A stretch of 11,360 bases of DNA. Source: Candidatus Bathyarchaeota archaeon (lineage in GTDB: Archaea; Thermoproteota; Bathyarchaeia; TCS64). Positions 6,500 to 11,360 of the stretch are shown piece by piece. The notes beneath the pieces are model-generated. The model was given only the letters and a program-made list of their open reading frames with translations. It did no database searches and had not been told where the DNA came from. A program made the translations under genes and the position numbers. Within the stretch, counting starts at the first letter, position 1; the number at the start of each line of letters is the position of its first letter. The stretch is taken from positions 1 through 11,360 of the forward strand of contig CALGBN010000042.1 in the NCBI GenBank assembly GCA_937877765.1. The letters are read 5' to 3'.

Positions 6500-7612
6500 T
6501 TGGAGCTATACTTGGTTGAAACACTGACGGGAATTTACGCATTAGATACGGAAAACAAGGTACAGGTACAGCAGAACTGGGCAAATGAACCGAAGACTAT
6601 CGCGAAGATATTGCGAAGGCTTCGCGAGGGAGATACTAGTGTCATCAGCGATTTGGTCTCAGAGCTGGAAAAGATACCTGATGTGAAGGTGATTACGCCG
6701 AATCAGGCTTTAGCGGAAACATTGAAAGAGAGCCTTGACGCTGAGAATAGTGAAAACATTGAGGCTGAGCGGGCGCTCAAGGCTGAACTCTTTGATATCG
6801 CCATGAAGAGCGGTTTAATCGAATCAGAGACAGATTACGGGTTATTGAGTCATAACGTGATGACTGAGATCACCCGAATGGAGGTTCATAATAGACTCTC
6901 AGACCGGGAGGCGTTACTTATTCCAGCTGTACAGCTTCTAGGTGAACTTGACACTGTGCTTAATGGTTTATCAAGTCGGATGCGAGAATGGTATGGCGTC
7001 CACTTCCCCGAGATGGGGCACAGGGTACGTGAGCACAGTGATTACGCTAAGATAATAATCAAGATGGGTGACAAGGAGAATATCACCGCCCAGGGACTCA
7101 TGGAGATGACCCTAAAGAAGAAGGACGCGGAAAGGATCGAGGAAGCGAAAGAGACTACTGTAGGAGCCGATTTTGACGACATAGATATGAGGATCGTTCA
7201 AGAGTACGCTCAACGGACCCTAGACCTTTACCAGTATAGAGAAGACCTAATCTCATATATTACACTAGTATCAAACGAGGTAGCACCAAACGTAGCATAC
7301 ATCGCGGGTCCTGTGCTCGGCGCGAAACTCCTTGAGAAAGCAGGCGGATTGAAGCGATTAGGAATGATGCCATCAAGCACGGTACAGGTATTAGGCGCCG
7401 AAAAAGCCATGTTCAGGGCTATTAAAAGCAACGCTCGTCCACCAAAACATGGTTTACTCTATCAACACCCGTATGTGAATGGGGCTCCAAGAAATAGACG
7501 TGGAAATAGAGCTCGTAGTCTTGCCGCGAAGATAGCTATCGCTGCTCGTGCTGACTTGTTTAGTGGTGATTTCATCGCTGAGGAGCTTGTAGCTCAGCTT
7601 GTTGACTTCTAG
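6500..7612 (+). CDS. nop5: Nop5 (NOP56/NOP58 homologue), box C/D RNP core protein
   Basis: A scaffold of archaeal box C/D ribonucleoproteins that guide 2'-O-methylation of rRNA and tRNA; it binds L7Ae-loaded guide RNA and fibrillarin. The 370 residues divide into an N-terminal fibrillarin-binding domain (about 1-150), the SSRMREWYGVHFPEM segment at 158-172, a coiled coil (about 185-255) and the Nop domain (258 to the end). The Nop domain has GAKLLEKAGGLKRL, MPSSTVQVLGAEKAMFRA and PPKHGLLYQHP, then RGNRARSLAAKIAIAARAD. It stops soon after this block with no basic lysine-rich tail, so it is at the short end for the family. The start is TTG at 6500, the only conventional start after an in-frame TAA at 6479. 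No fibrillarin gene is adjacent, although the two are often paired. The stop is shared with alba on the other strand. Confidence 0.94.
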   Translation: MELYLVETLTGIYALDTENKVQVQQNWANEPKTIAKILRRLREGDTSVISDLVSELEKIPDVKVITPNQALAETLKESLDAENSENIEAERALKAELFDIAMKSGLIESETDYGLLSHNVMTEITRMEVHNRLSDREALLIPAVQLLGELDTVLNGLSSRMREWYGVHFPEMGHRVREHSDYAKIIIKMGDKENITAQGLMEMTLKKKDAERIEEAKETTVGADFDDIDMRIVQEYAQRTLDLYQYREDLISYITLVSNEVAPNVAYIAGPVLGAKLLEKAGGLKRLGMMPSSTVQVLGAEKAMFRAIKSNARPPKHGLLYQHPYVNGAPRNRRGNRARSLAAKIAIAARADLFSGDFIAEELVAQLVDF

Positions 7613-7875
7613 GCGTCCTTGTTAAGCACTATTTGGATAGTGGATACGTTTCGTAGATCGTCTCCGTCACCCATCTGCTCTGTGCCTATGAGTATGTCTT
7701 CGATTTGAATGTCTTTTAGGAAGCTGCGTTTGCATACTTCTACGACGTCTACTGCGCTGCTGATGGCTCTTCCGCGCGCCATTACGTTTACTTTTGGTTC
7801 TCTTTGTAGGGCGGTTACTAGTGCTGTGACGTAGTTGATGACTGGCTTTGATCCGATGTATACGTTTTCCGTCAT
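7609..7875 (-). CDS. alba: Alba, archaeal DNA/RNA-binding chromatin protein
   Basis: A small nucleic-acid-binding protein (Sso10b family) that coats DNA and also binds RNA, acting as a dimer. From the ATG at 7873-7875 it has 88 residues: TENVYIGSKPVINYVTALVTAL, then MARGRAISSAVDVVEV, then the hairpin and the closing VSTIQIVLNK. Key parts are the lysine in SKPVINYV (K10) and the RGRAIS loop. The neighbouring lysine seen in Sso10b (K16 of a KK pair, an acetylation target) is serine here. An in-frame ATG at 7894-7896 would add seven residues (MLICLNT) not typical of the family, so the shorter start is preferred. There is no clear ribosome binding site, which suggests a leaderless or near-leaderless mRNA. 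The gene is convergent with nop5. Confidence 0.94.
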   Translation of the reverse strand: MTENVYIGSKPVINYVTALVTALQREPKVNVMARGRAISSAVDVVEVCKRSFLKDIQIEDILIGTEQMGDGDDLRNVSTIQIVLNKDA

Positions 7876-7902
7876 TGTGTTCAAACAGATGAGCATAGTA
7901 TT

Positions 7903-7922
7903 CTACTTAAGCTATTTTTTCA
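7903..7922 (-). promoter_or_regulatory. Possible alba promoter (BRE plus TATA)
   Basis: On the minus strand a purine-rich GTGAAAAAATAG is followed by CTTAAGTAG, centred about 33 bases before the alba ATG. A transcription start about 25 bases downstream would fall within a few bases of the ATG, in line with the missing ribosome binding site. The match to the TATA consensus is weak. Confidence 0.35.
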
Positions 7923-7999
7923 CTTGAAAGTATGTGTCTGGTTACCGTTATTTCATTATTCTGGGAGGGTTTTTACCCGAGACACTCCGTATTATTGAT

Positions 8000-8358
8000 A
8001 TGAAATTCACGTATATGCCCGCCAAGGAACTCATCATACTCGAAATGGTAAAATACACCTTGGAGCAACTAGCCCAGACAAGTGCCTTGATACAGGAAAC
8101 AGGACGCCCAATGATTCTAAACTGGGCAGAGGGAATCGCCTTCTATCACAGCCCCATGCCTTTCAACACTAAGGAGTTATTGAAGGAGCGAAAAGATGGA
8201 AAGATTTACTGGGCTAGTGTAATGTACGCGGTGATGCCTATGTTTCTACGTTGAAAGTGGGGCCAAGAGATATTCCTGTAGTGGCTACACCAAATCCATT
8301 ACTACAGCGAGCAGCTAAGTGGATAAAAGACAATATGGGCTCTATCGTTCACTTTTAG
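8000..8358 (+). pseudogene. Unrecognised gene with apparent frameshift near 8228
   Basis: I do not recognise the family. From the ATG at 8000 one frame reads MKFTYMPAKELIILEMVKYT and continues to GKIYWASVMY (ending 8227), then soon hits TGA at 8252-8254. In the next frame, from about 8230, the text reads GDAYVSTLKVGPRDIPVVA, then TPNPLLQRAAKWIKDNMG, and stops at TAG 8356-8358. Each half looks like real protein, and the second frame is closed by a stop at 8215-8217 just before the junction. One missing base in TACGCGGTGAT would join them into a protein of about 120 residues. This is either a sequencing or assembly error or a true lesion. An in-frame GTG at 7934 would add 22 residues. The joined product has no membrane segment. 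The tail overlaps the convergent permease gene by 17 bases. Confidence 0.6.
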
Positions 8359-9481
8359 ACTCTTTCTCACTCAAAATACCGATATAATCCACTTTCTTGA
8401 TAACCAAGTTTTTCTCAGGCACCAAGCCACCTGGTTTAAAGATCAAGAACACAAGCAGAAGCAAGCCTAGTATCATGTCTTCTAGATAGTTGATGAGTTT
8501 AAGCCACTTTGTACCAATAAGCATTGGACCAATGGTCTGTTTTGAAAGATTCAGCCCCTTTATTATAGATACACAGGTTAATGCACCGATATAGCTACCG
8601 CCGTTACTTCCTAAACCACCGATTGTGATCATTAACCATGGCCAAAACGTGTAGTCTACTCTGGAGTACATATTGTACTGGACAAAACTGTAATAGAAGG
8701 CGAGTAATACTCCACTCATCGCCATCACTCCACTACCGAACATCATTACTTGGCTTCTGATCTGTGTTACATTTTTACCTGTACTCTGAAGAGTCATCTC
8801 GTTGTCTCGTACGCTTCGCATGAGTCGTCCGAATGGACTGTTCACCATGGTATTTATGATAAGATAGGCGAACAAACCAACTGCCAAAATAACTAAGGCC
8901 AAGATTACCATCTGCTCACCTTCATACCATGCGAAAAAGTTGGGTATAAACGCCCCAAGGGTACCTCCCGCGATAACCTCATTATTTGCGGCGATTATCG
9001 AGGTAGCATCACTGATTATAATCAGGAAGATCATGAGACGAGTAGCTCTCAGTCGTCCGCTGAGTTTTCCCAGCACCCATCCAGTTGCGCTTCCAAATAA
9101 TAGAGCCATAGCTAGGCTGAATGAGAATATAGCTACGCTGAGTATTGGTTTATGTACGTAGTACGAGTTTAGAAGACTCACATTGGAGGGATTATCGTAA
9201 ACCCAGTTTCCCCCAAAGACAAGTCCAGCTTTCCCTGCGATCCACATGCTTACCCTGAGCACAATAGAGCTAACAGTGAAGCTGCCAATTGCAACACTCA
9301 CGTTACTACTCATGTTGGGAATACCAGCATTGCCGAACTGGAAGTTAAGAGCCGCCGCTATGATGACATAATGCCCGAAGAATACGGCGATATTGATGAG
9401 AACAATCTGTATTGGTTGTAACATGGCGAGTACCGAAAGTATATATTCCGGCACTCTCGGCGGATAAGAAACTTTGTACAC
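8342..9481 (-). CDS. Branched-chain amino acid-type ABC transporter permease (LivM-like)
   Basis: An inner-membrane permease of 379 residues, rich in hydrophobic helices (about eight to ten by eye). Diagnostic parts are the cytoplasmic coupling loop NSPFGRLMRSVRDNEMTLQS at 214-233, where the ATPase would dock, the ITIGGLGSNGGSYIGAL motif near 286-301, and the C-terminal LGLLLLVFLIFKPGGLVPEK. These mark the LivM side of the LivH/LivM pair. The substrate cannot be read from the sequence; related systems carry amino acids, amides or urea. The start is GTG at 9479-9481, directly after an in-frame stop. Residues 84-110 form an unusual polar stretch between helices. No LivH, ATPase or binding protein gene adjoins: both neighbours are on the plus strand. 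The gene is divergent from the ACD beta subunit gene. Confidence 0.9.
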   Translation of the reverse strand: MYKVSYPPRVPEYILSVLAMLQPIQIVLINIAVFFGHYVIIAAALNFQFGNAGIPNMSSNVSVAIGSFTVSSIVLRVSMWIAGKAGLVFGGNWVYDNPSNVSLLNSYYVHKPILSVAIFSFSLAMALLFGSATGWVLGKLSGRLRATRLMIFLIIISDATSIIAANNEVIAGGTLGAFIPNFFAWYEGEQMVILALVILAVGLFAYLIINTMVNSPFGRLMRSVRDNEMTLQSTGKNVTQIRSQVMMFGSGVMAMSGVLLAFYYSFVQYNMYSRVDYTFWPWLMITIGGLGSNGGSYIGALTCVSIIKGLNLSKQTIGPMLIGTKWLKLINYLEDMILGLLLLVFLIFKPGGLVPEKNLVIKKVDYIGILSEKESKSER

Positions 9482-9488
9482 CTAAGCC

Positions 9489-9540
9489 ATATTTTTAAAA
9501 GCATGTAGACGGGCATACATGAAGAATAGAGGTTAACTCA
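9489..9540 (+). promoter_or_regulatory. Promoter and ribosome binding site of the ACD beta gene
   Basis: ATATTTTTAAAAG at 9489-9501 is a good archaeal TATA box 41-52 bases before the ATG. Transcription should start near 9522, giving a leader of about 20 bases. GAGGTT at 9529-9534 is a ribosome binding site 6 bases before the ATG. The AT-rich core is nearly symmetrical and might also serve the divergent permease gene, whose GTG lies only 8-20 bases away. Confidence 0.6.
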
Positions 9541-10239
9541 ATGAGAGACTCTAAAATTGATGAAATTTTCAAGGTGGCCAAGGATGAGGGAAGGAACTTC
9601 CTTTACGAGCACGAAGCCAAGAAGCTGTTCGCCATGTACGATATGCCGGTTACACAGATTCATGTAGCCGAGACAGAGGACGAAGCAGTAGAGGCAGCGG
9701 AGAGAATTGGTTACCCCATTGTCCTAAAGATCGTTAGCCCCCAGATTCTACACAAGTCTGATGCTGGCGGTGTCATCGTCGGTGTCGAGGATGAGCAGGG
9801 AATCAGGGACGGATTTAACAAGATTATCAAGAATGCGAAGGCATACAAGGCTGACGCAGAGATCACCGGCATCCTTGTTCAGGAGATGGCCCCCAAGGGC
9901 ACTGAGATCATTGTCGGAAGCACCACAGACCCAACATTTGGTCCTACACTGATGTTCGGTCTTGGCGGCATCTTCGTCGAGATACTCAAGGACGTAAGCT
10001 TCAGAGTTGCACCGATCACGAAGACTGACGCGGCTGAGATGATCGAGGAGATCAAGGCTGTTAAGATTCTTGATGGTGCACGTGGAATGCCACCTTGCCA
10101 CAAGCCTACTCTTGCGGACATACTCTACAAGACAAGCAATATGCTGATGGAGTGCCCTGAGATTAAGGAGCTTGACATGAACCCGATTCTGGCTTATCCT
10201 GACAGTGCACGCATTGTCGATGCTAGGATCATCATGTAA
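9541..10239 (+). CDS. acdB: ADP-forming acetyl-CoA synthetase, beta subunit
   Basis: The ATP-grasp beta subunit of ADP-forming acyl-CoA synthetase (ACD), which with an alpha subunit converts acetyl-CoA, ADP and phosphate to acetate, ATP and CoA. It yields ATP from sugar or amino acid breakdown. The 232-residue length equals that of separate beta subunits. HKSDAGGV at 71-78 carries H71, matching by motif the beta-subunit histidine that is phosphorylated during catalysis. VQEMAPKGTEIIVG at 113-126, FGLGGIFVEILKDVSFR at 139-155 and LDMNPI at 211-216 are ATP-grasp motifs. The alpha gene is not adjacent, as is true in some archaea. Codons favour C-ending forms (ATC, GGC, AAG, GAG) more than in neighbouring genes, together with a good promoter and ribosome binding site, suggesting high expression. 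Related beta subunits act on aryl or branched acids, so the substrate is inferred. Confidence 0.94.
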   Translation: MRDSKIDEIFKVAKDEGRNFLYEHEAKKLFAMYDMPVTQIHVAETEDEAVEAAERIGYPIVLKIVSPQILHKSDAGGVIVGVEDEQGIRDGFNKIIKNAKAYKADAEITGILVQEMAPKGTEIIVGSTTDPTFGPTLMFGLGGIFVEILKDVSFRVAPITKTDAAEMIEEIKAVKILDGARGMPPCHKPTLADILYKTSNMLMECPEIKELDMNPILAYPDSARIVDARIIM

Positions 10240-10243
10240 ACCC

Positions 10244-10270
10244 GTTTTTACCCTTCTTTCTTGTTTTTTG
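10244..10270 (+). terminator. T-rich terminator after acdB
   Basis: Right after the acdB stop the plus strand reads GTTTTTACCC, then TTCTTTCTTG, then TTTTTTG, with T-runs of five and six. There is no hairpin. This fits archaeal intrinsic termination at U-tracts. Confidence 0.6.
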
Positions 10271-10318
10271 TGACACTTCTCATAACTGTTACGCGGATGT
10301 TTCTAGAATGGGAAACGC

Positions 10319-10582
10319 ATGAGAACAGAAAACAAGTTCATATACCCTTTACTTAAGATCATATTGGGCGTAATCTGTCTAATACTATCCATTGAATACG
10401 CTTATGCTTTCTGTGTTTATCAAGCAGCCAGCTTTGGTATAATGTACATTGGCGATACTTTGACTTGGTTTTTCTCAGGAGGGATACTGTTTACAGAGGG
10501 TCTTCAGAGCTATCTGGAGGTTCTTCGGGCGGAGATGGAGGAGGAAATACCGGTTCATCTAAGGGTTGATCATCGCTCTTAG
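10319..10582 (+). CDS. Small two-helix membrane protein, hypothetical
   Basis: I do not recognise a family. The 87-residue product has a short basic N-terminus (MRTENKF), then two hydrophobic segments at about 9-31 and 37-57 that look like membrane helices, and a soluble acidic tail (LEVLRAEMEEEIPVH). With Lys/Arg at the start, both ends are probably cytoplasmic. The ATG at 10319 has only a weak purine stretch (GGGAAAC) ahead of it. The last 92 bases overlap, tail to tail, the 3' end of the minus-strand surface protein gene, so one of the two ends could be mis-called. The membrane pattern argues for a real gene. It follows the acdB terminator, so it is likely transcribed on its own. Confidence 0.55.
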   Translation: MRTENKFIYPLLKIILGVICLILSIEYAYAFCVYQAASFGIMYIGDTLTWFFSGGILFTEGLQSYLEVLRAEMEEEIPVHLRVDHRS

Positions 10583-11320
10583 AGCGTTTCCTAGATATCT
10601 TGAAAACATCAACTATTGCAATTAACACTATGAAAGCTATTGGAATCAAGGCAAACAGATCTCCCTTCCCAGTCAGCATATCTAAAATCTCAAATGTTGC
10701 TCGATAATTTTCGGTAAGTAATGTTATGCCGTTTGGTTTCTTTGATGAAACAGGGGGAATATTTGATACACTAGTACGCGTCTCTCCACTTTCCTCATAT
10801 TTCAGAACAGCGGGCATATTGGTGTAAACCCCGGGACGCTCATATTGCATCTCATAAGAGAGGCTTACAGATTCACTTGGACTCAGTCTTGTCCAAGTCG
10901 CGGTATTGGATCCAGAGGAGAGAATACCATATTTTTCTGGGAAAACATCATCCAGCTCTAAATCGGTAACAACCGAGGATCCATCATTAGTGACTGTAAC
11001 GGATACGGTCTCAGTGTCTCCGGATTTCTGGCTTATTTTCTCTACCTCGATTGTAGGTAAGCTGTAGTCTGGTAGTGTTATCCGCAGGTCTTGGGCATCA
11101 GGTATCATGCCTCCGGATATGTAAATCGGGATTATTGTGTTTAGATACATGTATAGGAACATGAATTCTTGGGAAGAGGAGTCTATATTGATGCTGAGAT
11201 TGACAAATGGATCTGGGTCTGTGCTATTGGGACGTGCGACCGCAATTGCCCCAATGTCCGCTGATGATGAGAATCTCGGTGCCGAAATATCCAACGAGTC
11301 TGTTAGATCAAAGATATCGC
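10491..11320 (-). CDS. Surface protein with single membrane anchor and proline-rich tail, N-terminus missing
   Basis: A type I membrane protein of no recognised family. The reading frame is open through 11320, where the adapter begins; the bases before a TTG at 11294 still encode plausible protein (GDIFDLTDS), so that TTG is not the real start and the N-terminus is lost. Numbering from that TTG, the outer part (1-210) is polar and rich in Ser, Thr and Val. A beta-sandwich repeat at about 81-165 (TIEVEKISQKSGDTETVSV, then TNDGSSVVTDLELDDVFP) is like the DUF11/CARDB-type domains common on archaeal surface proteins. A helix at about 212-232 (FALIPIAFIVLIAIVDVF) is followed by basic KISRKRSK as a stop-transfer signal. 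The short tail inside the cell is Pro/Asp/Glu rich (VFPPPSPPEEPPDSS). The 3' end overlaps the small membrane protein gene by 92 bases. Confidence 0.8.
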
Positions 11321-11360
11321 CTGTCTCTTATACACATCTCCGAGCCCACGAGACCTCTCT
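11321..11360 (+). other. Illumina Nextera adapter left at contig end
   Basis: Bases 11321-11339 are CTGTCTCTTATACACATCT, the Tn5 mosaic end used in Nextera libraries. Bases 11340-11354, CCGAGCCCACGAGAC, complete the read 2 transposase adapter. The last six bases, CTCTCT, occupy the index position and agree, from memory, with the start of Nextera index N707. This stretch is not genomic and should be trimmed. Confidence 0.97.

Noticed and set aside
7963..7978. GGGAGGGTTTTTACCC as a hairpin or terminator near 7970
   Set aside because: A three-base-pair stem with a five-base loop is too weak, and the position is upstream of a gene rather than after one.
9748..10121. Minus-strand open frames inside acdB (117 and 80 codons)
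   Set aside because: Two different frames open in the same place reflect the codon bias of acdB; neither looks like a known protein.
1..11320. CRISPR arrays, tRNA or rRNA genes, insertion sequences, phage genes
   Set aside because: No regularly spaced repeats, tRNA-like arms, transposase-like proteins or long inverted repeats were seen on either strand.
11321..11339. Tn5 mosaic end as evidence of a natural Tn5-like transposon
   Set aside because: It continues directly into the Nextera primer sequence at the contig edge, so it is library adapter and not a mobile element.

Overview
The window looks like the end of a contig from an archaeon. The evidence is the gene content: RNA polymerase subunit N, archaeal-type uS2, a MEMO-family protein, the mevalonate kinase and isopentenyl phosphate kinase pair of archaeal isoprenoid synthesis, the Pop5 subunit of RNase P, Nop5, Alba, and an ADP-forming acetyl-CoA synthetase beta subunit. 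Base composition is moderate by eye and several starts are GTG or TTG. I cannot assign the lineage from sequence alone; an uncultivated archaeal phylum is plausible. The last 40 bases are not genomic. They are an Illumina Nextera transposase adapter followed by bases that look like an index, so the true contig ends at 11320 and the source is most likely a metagenome or single-cell assembly.

Layout. Positions 1-3454 on the minus strand form a tight five-gene run in the order rpoN, rps2, MEMO, mevalonate kinase, isopentenyl phosphate kinase (cut by the window edge). Gaps are 0-5 bases and the last pair overlaps by 14. Positions 3580-6447, also minus, hold a second run: pyrD and pyrK (22-base overlap), then rnp2 (RNase P), then a membrane-anchored protein resembling caspase-fold peptidases. 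Positions 6500-7612 carry Nop5 on the plus strand, divergent from pyrD. Nop5 meets the minus-strand alba gene tail to tail at a CTAG that gives both their stop codons. Positions 8000-8358 hold an unrecognised plus-strand gene that appears frameshifted. Positions 8342-9481 (minus) encode a lone LivM-type permease. Positions 9541-10239 (plus) encode the ACD beta subunit, with a clear promoter, ribosome binding site and T-rich terminator. A small two-helix membrane protein (plus, 10319-10582) then overlaps tail to tail with a surface protein (minus) that runs open into the adapter.

How the genes fit together. The first run joins transcription and translation genes to the last kinases of the archaeal mevalonate route, a widely conserved archaeal neighbourhood. 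rpoK and enolase, often found between rpoN and rps2, are absent here. The second run gives a dihydroorotate dehydrogenase of the NAD-linked PyrD/PyrK type next to tRNA-processing RNase P. Nop5 and Alba are RNA and chromatin proteins. The right third is more accessory: solute uptake, acetate and energy metabolism, and envelope proteins. No mobile element, CRISPR array, rRNA or tRNA gene was seen, and no stretch over 300 bases lacks a gene. I found no clear new multi-gene system. The best candidates for novelty are the caspase-like envelope protein, the frameshifted unknown gene and the proline-tailed surface protein.
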